From: a bacterium
GTDB taxonomy: Bacteria; 4484-113; JAFGCY01
NCBI GenBank assembly: GCA_020849855.1
Contig: JADZFO010000022.1
Coordinates: 1-5,828 of the forward strand
Length of the DNA: 5,828 nt
Direction of reading: 5' to 3'
A program made the position numbers and the translations under genes. Of this stretch, positions 1 to 4,321 are shown one piece after another. Within the stretch, counting starts at the first letter, position 1; every line of letters starts with the position of its first letter. The notes beneath the pieces were generated by a model. That model had not been told where the DNA came from. It ran no database searches and was given only the letters and a program-made list of their open reading frames with translations.

Positions 1-102
1 AGCCGCCAGCGTGATTCGATCCTGCCCCAGTGGCTGAAGTACTACAATGAAGAGCGTAGCCACAGCGGAATCGGGCATAAAGCCCCAATCTCAAGACTGT
101 AA
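1..102 (+). CDS. IS481-family transposase, C-terminal fragment
   Basis: Frame 1 reads into the window and ends at TAA (100-102), giving the last 33 residues. They contain W-L-K-Y-Y-N-E-E-R-S-H-S-G-I-G and end K-A-P-I-S-R-L. This is the typical C-terminus of IS481 transposases (DDE integrase core, with a YN..RPHS.LG..PISRL signature). The protein would catalyse cut and strand transfer of the element. The catalytic D, D and E residues lie mostly outside the window, so activity cannot be judged. The stop codon falls inside the terminal inverted repeat. The family assignment is strong despite the short length. Confidence 0.85.
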   Translation, partial: SRQRDSILPQWLKYYNEERSHSGIGHKAPISRL

Positions 103-123
103 ACAGGCTCCTGCAACTCGACA
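1..123 (+). mobile_element. Right end of an IS481-family insertion sequence (partial)
   Basis: The segment holds the 3' end of a transposase gene and a probable right terminal inverted repeat. The reverse complement of 99-123 begins TGT and shares the inner pattern AG..TGTT.AC, in the same 25-base register, with the left end of the second element at 5707-5731; 13 of 25 positions match by hand count. The base after the proposed end is followed by CCTAAG, close to the NCTAGN target preferred by IS481. The exact boundary is inferred from this alignment. The rest of the element lies left of the window. Confidence 0.72.
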
Positions 124-138
124 CCTAAGGGCACACGC

Positions 139-144
139 TATTCT
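139..144 (+). promoter_or_regulatory. -10-like box (TATTCT) for a leaderless transcript
   Basis: TATTCT lies 7 nt before the GTG at 152. The surrounding CACACGCTATTCTTCC is nearly repeated before the paralogous gene (CACAAGCTATCCTTTC at 1353-1368), which supports a conserved promoter. No -35 hexamer is clear; the upstream DNA here is the end of the insertion sequence. Transcription would start at or next to the GTG. Confidence 0.45.
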
Positions 145-151
145 TCCTGCC

Positions 152-751
152 GTGCGGAAACTGGGACTGTATATCTACCTTGGGGCGGGCCTGCTGCTCC
201 TTGGCATGGCCTGCAGCGTGATCTGGACGCAGCAGATGAAGCAGCGCGCCCGTCGCGACGCGGCGCAGGCCATCTGCAGCACTCTGGCGCAGAGCGCCGC
301 GGCTTACATGGCAGCCCACAACGGGGCATTGCCGGCGGACATGTCCGCCCTGGAGCAGTTCAGCGGCACGCAGCTGCCGCGCAACCCTGACACAGGCGAA
401 GAGCTGCGCCTGGTGGAGCTGCTGCACAACGACAGGAACTTTGACGTCACACTGCTGCCGATGCTCTGGGCCCGCAAGGGTCAACAGGAAGAAGGCAGCG
501 GGCCGCATGCCGCGATTGTGATTGTGTATGGCCAGCCCTTTTACCGGGGAATGGACATCGATGGGGACAGCCTTTCAGACCCGGTGCTGGCCTGCTGGCC
601 GCCCGGTGACACAAACGCTGAGCTGAGCGCCGATGACGGCAGCGGGCGGCGCTATGCCTCCCTGAGCCAGACTGTGCGCCAGGAGGAAGAGCGCCTGCGG
701 AAGGCCGGTGACCGCGGTGTACTGCACGAAGGAGACAAGCCGCGCTACTAG
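152..751 (+). CDS. Membrane-anchored pseudopilin-like protein, copy 1
   Basis: This is a 199-residue protein of unknown function. Residues 1-4 are V/M-R-K-L, and about 5-25 form one hydrophobic helix (L-Y-I-Y-L-G-A-G-L-L-L-L-G-M), predicting an N-in, C-out anchor. Then comes an amphipathic stretch and A-L-P-A-D-M-S-A-L-E with N-P-D-T-G-E, which resembles the part of type II pseudopilins after their helix. No prepilin peptidase site is visible, so it is not a classical pilin. Residues 135-143 (D-I-D-G-D-S-L-S-D) look like a calcium-binding loop of the thrombospondin type 3 kind. The C-terminus is charged and probably helical. GTG at 152 was chosen because similarity to the second copy starts there (A-V-R-K-L) and a -10-like box precedes it. 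An in-frame ATG at 47 lies inside the transposase gene and is unlikely. The DUF1579 gene follows after 22 nt. Confidence 0.7.
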   Translation: MRKLGLYIYLGAGLLLLGMACSVIWTQQMKQRARRDAAQAICSTLAQSAAAYMAAHNGALPADMSALEQFSGTQLPRNPDTGEELRLVELLHNDRNFDVTLLPMLWARKGQQEEGSGPHAAIVIVYGQPFYRGMDIDGDSLSDPVLACWPPGDTNAELSADDGSGRRYASLSQTVRQEEERLRKAGDRGVLHEGDKPRY

Positions 752-763
752 TGCGGGGTTATT

Positions 764-768
764 GGAGG
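764..768 (+). promoter_or_regulatory. Ribosome binding site of the first DUF1579 gene
   Basis: GGAGG lies 5 nt before the ATG at 774. It decides the start, since the frame stays open to an ATG at 708 inside the upstream gene. Confidence 0.75.
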
Positions 769-773
769 AACGG

Positions 774-1268
774 ATGTCTACGAAGTTCGAGCTTTCACAG
801 AGCGAAGGTGCGCACAGCCTGCTGCCGCGCCTCACGGGCGAATGGGCCGGCAGCGCCAGGCTGTGGTTTGAGCGCGACGAGCTGGTGGAGGAGAACAAAG
901 TGCGCTCCAGCACCAGCCTGATCCTCTTTGGCCGTTTCCTGAGAATCGAGTACCACACCAGAACGCAGGAGTTTGAAACGGACGGCCTTGGCATCTATGG
1001 CTTTGACCTGCATCTTGGACAGTGGACCGGGGCCTGGGTGGACAACTACCACAATGGCACCTCGATCATGAATTCTGTGAACGATGGAAAGGAAGTTCCG
1101 GACGGCTTTTCGGTGCTGGGGCGCTACCCTGACGGCCAGGGCGGCTACTGGGGCTGGCGCAGCGAGCTGCGTCTGGCCGGGCCGGATAATCTGATCTATG
1201 CCCACTTCAACATCCCGCCGGGCGAGCCGGAGTACATCGCGGTTGAGTACGCGATGGGCAGGGTGTAG
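774..1268 (+). CDS. DUF1579-family protein, copy 1
   Basis: This 164-residue protein has no signal peptide or membrane helix and is probably cytoplasmic. The pattern fits the DUF1579 family: L-T-G-E-W-A-G at 20-26, G-R-F-L at 53-56, G-L-G-I-Y-G-F-D at 71-78, W-V-D-N-Y-H-N-G-T at 88-96, G-F-S-V-L-G-R-Y at 111-118, Y-W-G-W-R at 125-129, and a C-terminal A-V-E-Y. The family has no established reaction; its strand-rich pattern suggests a beta-barrel-like fold, which is inference. Shine-Dalgarno GGAGG fixes the start. The gene follows the membrane protein by 22 nt and is probably cotranscribed. Its paralog at 2019-2513 aligns without gaps at about 70% identity over the last 145 residues (hand count), so the two-gene unit was duplicated. 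Confidence 0.8.
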   Translation: MSTKFELSQSEGAHSLLPRLTGEWAGSARLWFERDELVEENKVRSSTSLILFGRFLRIEYHTRTQEFETDGLGIYGFDLHLGQWTGAWVDNYHNGTSIMNSVNDGKEVPDGFSVLGRYPDGQGGYWGWRSELRLAGPDNLIYAHFNIPPGEPEYIAVEYAMGRV

Positions 1269-1269
1269 C

Positions 1270-1297
1270 ACTGGGTAGGGTGAAGTACTGGGTAGGG
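1270..1297 (+). repeat. Short tandem repeat, 17-base unit
   Basis: ACTGGGTAGGG occurs at 1270-1280 and again at 1287-1297, giving about 1.6 copies of a 17-base unit just after the DUF1579 stop codon. The second copy runs into the palindromic repeat. Confidence 0.7.
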
Positions 1298-1348
1298 GCG
1301 CACGGATGTGCGCCCAAGCGAATAGGGCGCATATCCATGCGCCCCTAC
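1292..1348. repeat. REP-like palindrome pair (head-to-head)
   Basis: There are two perfect hairpins. GGGCGCAC at 1296-1303 pairs with GTGCGCCC at 1308-1315 (loop GGAT). GGGCGCAT at 1325-1332 pairs with ATGCGCCC at 1337-1344 (loop ATCC). The units are inverted copies of one 24-base sequence starting GTAGGGG, differing at 2 positions, with a 9-base spacer. The same unit recurs at 2553-2607. It separates the two gene units and could act as a transcript-stabilising or terminating structure, but no T-tract follows it. Confidence 0.8.
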
Positions 1349-1359
1349 GCGTCACAAGC

Positions 1360-1365
1360 TATCCT
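1360..1365 (+). promoter_or_regulatory. -10-like box (TATCCT) for a leaderless transcript
   Basis: TATCCT lies 6 nt before the GTG at 1372, matching the arrangement before the first paralog (TATTCT at 139). There is no convincing -35 hexamer; the upstream DNA is the palindromic repeat. Confidence 0.45.
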
Positions 1366-1371
1366 TTCGCC

Positions 1372-2019
1372 GTGCGCAAACTGGTCTTTCCGCTGTACAT
1401 CATCTCCGCCTTGCTGCTGGCGCTGGCCGTCTGCAGCGTACTGTGGAAGCAGCACCTGGATCATAAGATGCAAAAGCGCAAAGCGCAGGAAATCGCGGAC
1501 CTGCTTGGTTGGACAGCATTCGATGTTTCGGTTCAGGATGGGACGGTTATCCCCCCAGACATGGCTGGCGTTGTTGCCCTGCTTGATGCCGGATCGCTTC
1601 CAGAGAATCACTTAACCGGCAAGCCAGTTGTTGAGGTGGGTTTGTTTCAGCAGACTCAGCCATTCGATGTAACGTACCTCAGGGGAAGATCGCGCACAGA
1701 CTATGTTGAGGGGACTGATTCGAATGGCAATCAGACCTATCGGTCCGTCGAGGACCTCAACAGTCCTGTCGTGCTGGTTTATGGCCCGCCGGGGTTCAAG
1801 GGCCTCGATGTTGACGGTGACAGCCTGCCGGATGCCGTGCTGGCCTACTATCCTTCCATACCCATTGATCAAGAAAACGGAATCTGGCGGAAGATCAGCG
1901 CCGGACTGGCTTCCCGTGTCTGCGAACCGCTTGAACTCACCGTGCGCCGGGAACGCGACCGCCTGCTGGCCGAGTCGAAACAACCTACAAAGACTGAAGG
2001 TCAGACCAAGGAGCACTGA
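1372..2019 (+). CDS. Membrane-anchored pseudopilin-like protein, copy 2
   Basis: This 215-residue paralog of the gene at 152 has unknown function. It starts V/M-R-K-L, with a single hydrophobic helix at about 6-25 (F-P-L-Y-I-I-S-A-L-L-L-A-L-A-V-C-S-V-L-W). A basic stretch and helix follow, then V-I-P-P-D-M, Q-P-F-D-V-T-Y-L at about 96-103, V-V-L-V-Y-G-P-P-G at about 133-141, and D-V-D-G-D-S-L-P-D at 146-154. Both copies share the order helix, P-x-D-M, F-D-V-T, V-Y-G and D-x-D-G-D, but the sequence between is far more diverged than in the partner genes. It was probably exposed outside the cytoplasmic membrane; ligand and role are unknown. GTG 1372 was chosen over the in-frame ATG at 1306, because that ATG lies in the palindromic repeat. 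The stop codon overlaps the next start by one base. Confidence 0.72.
   Translation: MRKLVFPLYIISALLLALAVCSVLWKQHLDHKMQKRKAQEIADLLGWTAFDVSVQDGTVIPPDMAGVVALLDAGSLPENHLTGKPVVEVGLFQQTQPFDVTYLRGRSRTDYVEGTDSNGNQTYRSVEDLNSPVVLVYGPPGFKGLDVDGDSLPDAVLAYYPSIPIDQENGIWRKISAGLASRVCEPLELTVRRERDRLLAESKQPTKTEGQTKEH
2008..2013 (+). promoter_or_regulatory. Ribosome binding site of the second DUF1579 gene
   Basis: AAGGAG lies 5 nt before the ATG at 2019-2021, which overlaps the upstream stop as TGATG. This shows that the ancestral start was here and not at the downstream ATG 2076, which has no Shine-Dalgarno site. Confidence 0.7.
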
Positions 2020-2042
2020 TGTCCAGCAAGTTTGAGCAATGA
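2019..2042 (+). pseudogene. Original 5' end of DUF1579 copy 2, cut by in-frame TGA
   Basis: From ATG 2019 the frame reads M-S-S-K-F-E-Q and then TGA (2040-2042). The first copy begins M-S-T-K-F-E-L-S, and the frames align without gaps through the TGA into L-L-P-R-M-A-G-E-W. Copy 1 has TCA at that codon, so a single C-to-G change would explain the stop. The rest of the frame is open to 2513. The mutation looks recent, or the protein is made by reinitiation; a base error in the sequence is also possible. Confidence 0.75.
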
Positions 2043-2075
2043 CTAATCGACGGCCAGCACGCGCTGCTGCCGCGC

Positions 2076-2513
2076 ATGGCCGGCGAGTGGGCCGGGACAG
2101 CGAAGCTGTGGTTCGAGCGCGGTGTGCTGGTGGAGGAGAACAAGGTCCGCTGCACCACCGAGGCGCTGCTCGGCGGGCGCTTCCTCCACTGCCAGTACAG
2201 CGCAAAGTCGCAGGAGTTTGACAGTGAGGGGCTGGGCATCTATGGCTTTGACCTGCAGCGCGGCATATGGATCGGCTCCAGGGTCGACAACTACCACAAT
2301 GGCACGACGAGAATGGTTTCCGAAGGCAATGGCAAGGAAGTCGCCGAGGGCTTCTCCGTACTGGGCAGGTACAGTGATGGCCAGGGCGGCTATTGGGGCT
2401 GGCGCACCGAGCTGCGTCTTGATGGTCCCGAGCATCTGGTCATCGCGCATTTCAACATCCCACCCGGCGAGCCGGAGTACATCGCGGTTGAGTACGCGAT
2501 GGGCAGGGCGTAA
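2076..2513 (+). CDS. DUF1579-family protein, copy 2 (N-terminally truncated)
   Basis: The part of the second DUF1579 gene still open after the premature stop encodes 145 residues from ATG 2076. It keeps the full conserved core: M-A-G-E-W-A-G at 1-7, L-G-G-R-F-L, G-L-G-I-Y-G-F-D, V-D-N-Y-H-N-G-T, G-F-S-V-L-G-R-Y, Y-W-G-W-R and A-V-E-Y-A-M-G-R. It lacks the 19 N-terminal residues of the paralog. No ribosome binding site precedes ATG 2076, so expression would depend on reinitiation after the 7-codon peptide from 2019. About 70% of residues are identical to copy 1, and the last 43 bases of shared coding sequence (2466-2508) are identical in DNA. It may be a functional shortened protein or a young pseudogene. 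Its role is unknown. Confidence 0.65.
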   Translation: MAGEWAGTAKLWFERGVLVEENKVRCTTEALLGGRFLHCQYSAKSQEFDSEGLGIYGFDLQRGIWIGSRVDNYHNGTTRMVSEGNGKEVAEGFSVLGRYSDGQGGYWGWRTELRLDGPEHLVIAHFNIPPGEPEYIAVEYAMGRA

Positions 2514-2520
2514 TTTGTAG

Positions 2521-2541
2521 GGGTGGGGCTTGTCCCCACCC
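2521..2541. repeat. Palindromic repeat, GGGTGGGG type; possible terminator
   Basis: GGGTGGGG (2521-2528) pairs with CCCCACCC (2534-2541) around loop CTTGT, 8 bases after the DUF1579 stop. It is preceded by GTAG, like the other repeat units. It is a strong hairpin without a T-tract, so its role as a terminator is uncertain. Confidence 0.65.
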
Positions 2542-2552
2542 GTCCTCGTGGG

Positions 2553-2607
2553 GGCGCACATCCGTGCGCCAAGCGATGCAGGAGGGCGCACATCCGTGCG
2601 CCCCTAC
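2553..2607. repeat. REP-like palindromes, two GGCGCAC units
   Basis: GGCGCAC at 2553-2559 pairs with GTGCGCC at 2564-2570. GGGCGCAC at 2584-2591 pairs with GTGCGCCC at 2596-2603. Both have loop ATCC, and the second ends in CCCCTAC. They are copies of the unit seen at 1292-1348, here both in the same orientation. Confidence 0.8.
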
Positions 2608-2616
2608 AAAAGTGAA

Positions 2617-2640
2617 GGGCCGGGGACAAGCCCACGGCCC
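2617..2640. repeat. Palindromic repeat, GGGCCGGGGACAAGCCC type
   Basis: GGGCCGGGG pairs with CCC-A-CGGCCC around ACAAG, with one bulged A. The loop and flanking C/G runs are the reverse complement of those in the 2521-2541 unit, so it is a related, inverted member. From here to 2726 no further gene or signal was seen. Confidence 0.65.
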
Positions 2641-2726
2641 TGCAGATTCTTAGTAGGTCGGCACTCCGTGGCCGCCAAATCTCCGGAGGCCGGAACAGGC
2701 CCGGCGGTCCCTTCGCTGCCGCTCCA

Positions 2727-3167
2727 CTAGCTGGCGCTGGCCACCAGCCTGGCGTTCAGGTTGATCGGCACGGCGGCGAGCGCGCGGCTGATCGGGCAGC
2801 CGGTCTTGGTGCCGGTGGCGATCTCCTGGAACTGCTCGGCTGAGATGTTCGGCACATCGGCCTCGCATTCAAGGTCGATCTGGTTCACGGTCGGCTTACC
2901 TTCCACCGCATTGAGATGGACATTCGCCCGCGTGCGGACGAAGTTCGCCGTGAAGCCGGCCTCGGCCAGGCCGTGGGCCAGGGCCATGCTGAAGCAGCCG
3001 GCGTGCGCCGCAGCGATGAGCTCCTCAGGGTTGGTGTTCGAGCCGCTTTCGAAGCGGCTGACGAAGTCATAGGGCGCGTTCTTGAAGACGCCGCTCTCGG
3101 TGGACAGGGTGCCCTTGCCTTCCTTCAGGTTGCCGTGCCACTCACCGGTGGCGTAACGGATTGACAT
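2727..3167 (-). CDS. osmC: OsmC-type peroxiredoxin
   Basis: This 146-residue protein matches E. coli OsmC in length (143). OsmC enzymes reduce organic hydroperoxides with a cysteine pair and act in the cytoplasm, in oxidative and osmotic stress defence. The sequence shows L-S-T-E-S-G-V-F at 21-28, P-Y-D-F-V-S-R-F-E at 32-40, N-P-E-E-L-I-A-A-A-H-A-G-C-F at 46-59 with the peroxidatic Cys58, the V-P-N-I-S-A motif at 105-110, and T-G-C-P-I-S at 122-127 with the resolving Cys124. Arg38 and Glu49 are in the places expected for the active-site pair. GAGGAGG at 3173-3179 lies 5 nt before ATG 3167 and fixes the start. The gene is divergent from the FMN-binding gene at 3274. A possible -35 (TTCACA, reverse complement of 3225-3230) is present, but no well-spaced -10 follows it. 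The family call is very firm. Confidence 0.95.
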   Translation of the reverse strand: MSIRYATGEWHGNLKEGKGTLSTESGVFKNAPYDFVSRFESGSNTNPEELIAAAHAGCFSMALAHGLAEAGFTANFVRTRANVHLNAVEGKPTVNQIDLECEADVPNISAEQFQEIATGTKTGCPISRALAAVPINLNARLVASAS

Positions 3168-3261
3168 GTTTGCCTCCTCTCTGTGCTTTGGATAACTAAT
3201 CCTACCTTGCGACGCAGCAGCCTGTGTGAAGCCGGACGATTTCGGCGCCGCGGGCTGCTTG

Positions 3262-3267
3262 TAAGAT
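3262..3267 (+). promoter_or_regulatory. -10-like box (TAAGAT) for a leaderless transcript
   Basis: TAAGAT lies 6 nt before ATG 3274, so a transcript would start at or near the A of the start codon. There is no Shine-Dalgarno site in between. No strong -35 was seen; TTTCGG, 16 nt upstream, is weak. Confidence 0.4.
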
Positions 3268-3273
3268 CAGCCC

Positions 3274-3948
3274 ATGTACATCCCCGCCCACTTCCGGCAG
3301 GACGACCAGGCCGAGCTGCAAAGCTTCATGCGCCGGCACAGCTTCGCGCTGCTGAGCATGGTCCGCGCGGGCCGGATTGAAGCTGTGCACCTGCCGCTGC
3401 TGCTGCGCAGCACCGACACGCAGGGCCAGAGCCACGAGCATGGCGTGCTGGCCGGTCATCTGGCGCGGGCGAATCCGATCTGGCAGGCCTTTGACGGCAG
3501 CAGCGAGGCGCTGGTGGTCTTCAGCGGAGCGCATGCCTATGTTTCGCCGCGCTGGTATGCGAGCAGCCCGCAGGTGCCAACCTGGAACTACATGGCGCTG
3601 CACGCCTATGGGGCCCCGCGGATTATCGAAGACGCGGCCGGCGCCGAGGAGATCCTGCGCGAGTCAACGCGGAAGTATGAAGAAGAGGTCAGCGCCGGCG
3701 CGCTGGGGCAGTCTGGCGCCGCTGCGCCATGGGACTTTGAAGCGAGCCTTTCCGACGTCCAGCGCCGTCTGCAGTACATCGTGGCCTTTGAGCTGCCGAT
3801 CCGCGAGCTGCAGGGCTGCTTCAAGCTGAACCAGCACAAGAAGGCCGGCGACCGCGACGGGGTGATTGAGGGTCTGGAGGGGCAGGAGGATGCGGCTTCA
3901 CGCGAGGTCGCCGCGCTGATGCGGCAGTATTGCCCCAAAGAGGCCTGA
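3274..3948 (+). CDS. PaiB-like FMN-binding protein
   Basis: This 224-residue protein belongs to the PaiB family (FMN-binding split barrel; Bacillus subtilis PaiB is about 207 residues). In order: M-Y-I-P-A-H-F at 1-7, the strand A-L-L-S-M-V at 25-30, H-L-P-L-L-L at 39-44, G-H-L-A-R-A-N-P-I-W at 61-70, V-V-F-S-G-A-H-A-Y-V-S-P-R-W-Y at 81-95, V-P-T-W-N-Y-M-A-L-H-A-Y-G at 101-113, and F-E-L-P-I-R-E-L-Q-G-C-F-K-L-N-Q at 172-187. The last motif usually reads E-G-K-x-K-L-S-Q-N-R, so the GCF and NQHK variant is somewhat divergent. PaiB was described as a negative regulator of sporulation and protease genes, but for most members the role is unproven. ATG 3274 fits the family N-terminus; no Shine-Dalgarno site is present. 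The gene is divergent from osmC with about 106 bases between them, which may allow shared control. Confidence 0.88.
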   Translation: MYIPAHFRQDDQAELQSFMRRHSFALLSMVRAGRIEAVHLPLLLRSTDTQGQSHEHGVLAGHLARANPIWQAFDGSSEALVVFSGAHAYVSPRWYASSPQVPTWNYMALHAYGAPRIIEDAAGAEEILRESTRKYEEEVSAGALGQSGAAAPWDFEASLSDVQRRLQYIVAFELPIRELQGCFKLNQHKKAGDRDGVIEGLEGQEDAASREVAALMRQYCPKEA

Positions 3949-3957
3949 ATGCAGGCC
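3942..3957 (-). terminator. Possible weak terminator for tRNA-Pro
   Basis: GGCCTG (3942-3947) and CAGGCC (3952-3957) form a perfect 6-bp hairpin with loop AATG. It covers the stop codon of the FMN-binding gene. On the - strand, downstream of the tRNA, it is followed by TCTTT. The short stem and poor T-tract make the call tentative; the TTTT just after the tRNA CCA may also contribute. Confidence 0.3.
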
Positions 3958-3969
3958 GGTGGGGGAAAA

Positions 3970-4047
3970 TGGTCGGGCGGGCGAGATTCGAACTCGCGAC
4001 CCCTAGTCCCCCAGACTAGTGCGCTAACCGGGCTGCGCCACCGCCCG
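3970..4047 (-). tRNA. tRNA-Pro (anticodon GGG)
   Basis: On the - strand the acceptor CGGGCGG (4047-4041) pairs perfectly with CCGCCCG (3980-3974). The D arm is GCGC with a 10-base loop AGCCCGGTTA. The anticodon arm is CTAGT-CTGGGGG-ACTAG, giving anticodon GGG with G37. The variable loop is GGGTC. The T arm is GCGAG-TTCGAAT-CTCGC. A73 is followed by an encoded CCA (3972-3970). C1-G72 and A73 are normal for bacterial tRNA-Pro. It reads CCC and CCU proline codons. It converges with the FMN-binding gene, 21 bases away. Confidence 0.96.
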
Positions 4048-4058
4048 AACGGACGAGC

Positions 4059-4064
4059 ATTATA
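4059..4064 (-). promoter_or_regulatory. Promoter -10 (TATAAT) of tRNA-Pro
   Basis: The reverse complement reads TATAAT, a perfect sigma70 -10, 11 bases before the tRNA 5' end. It is followed by a GC-rich discriminator (GCTCGTCCG), as expected for a stringently controlled tRNA promoter. A -35 is weak (TTCGCG at 18-base spacing). Confidence 0.75.
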
Positions 4065-4181
4065 ACCGCTGCGGCGTTTTCCCGCGAAATGAGGCTGCAG
4101 ACCCGCCAAAGGACCTTCCTGGCGGTCGAAGCGCTGTCCGGGCGGCCTGGATTCGTGATCAGATTCACAGCCTTTTCACTC

Positions 4182-4210
4182 TTGTCGCGCCCGCGCGCGC
4201 GCTGTATACT
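4182..4210 (+). promoter_or_regulatory. Sigma70-like promoter of the SpsF-like gene
   Basis: The -35 is TTGTCG (4182-4187) and the -10 is TATACT (4205-4210), with a 17-base spacer. The spacer contains an alternating CG run at 4192-4202. Transcription would start near 4217, giving a leader of about 105 bases. The leader holds one short hairpin (CGGGC-GCAG-GCCCG, 4241-4254) and no riboswitch that I recognise. The stretch 4065-4181 shows no gene. Confidence 0.65.
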
Positions 4211-4307
4211 TCAGTTGTTGACCACACTCTTCGGCCAACCCGGGCGCAGGCCCGTCTTCAATCCCACACGGGGCAGATTTCCTATTCAAGACCCTAACTC
4301 CAAACCC

Positions 4308-4312
4308 GGAGG
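4308..4312 (+). promoter_or_regulatory. Ribosome binding site of the SpsF-like gene
   Basis: GGAGG lies 9 nt before ATG 4322 but only 3 nt before the in-frame TTG 4316, so it favours ATG 4322 as the start. Confidence 0.75.
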
Positions 4313-4321
4313 CGTTTGCGC

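Noticed and set aside
47-151. Upstream ATG extension of the first membrane-protein gene
   Set aside because: This part lies inside the transposase gene and the terminal repeat of the insertion sequence. Similarity to the paralog begins only at the GTG at 152.
1306-1371. Upstream ATG extension of the second membrane-protein gene
   Set aside because: It is a translation of the palindromic repeat, and has no counterpart in the first copy.
2039-2221. Small frame starting at the ATGA that overlaps the premature stop
   Set aside because: The protein is arginine- and alanine-rich, as expected for the wrong frame of GC-rich DNA, and the true frame is clearly that of DUF1579.
1292-2640. CRISPR-like array from the repeated hairpins
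   Set aside because: The units are few, change orientation, have spacers of unequal length (9 to 13 bases) and no cas genes are nearby.
3606-4109. Open frame on the - strand across the tRNA and the end of the FMN-binding gene
   Set aside because: It runs through a clear tRNA gene and its promoter and shows no family resemblance.
4096-4135. Possible hairpin CCGCCA/TGGCGG before the SpsF-like promoter as a terminator
   Set aside because: The stem is 6 bp with an 11-base loop and no T-tract, and no gene on the + strand ends just before it.
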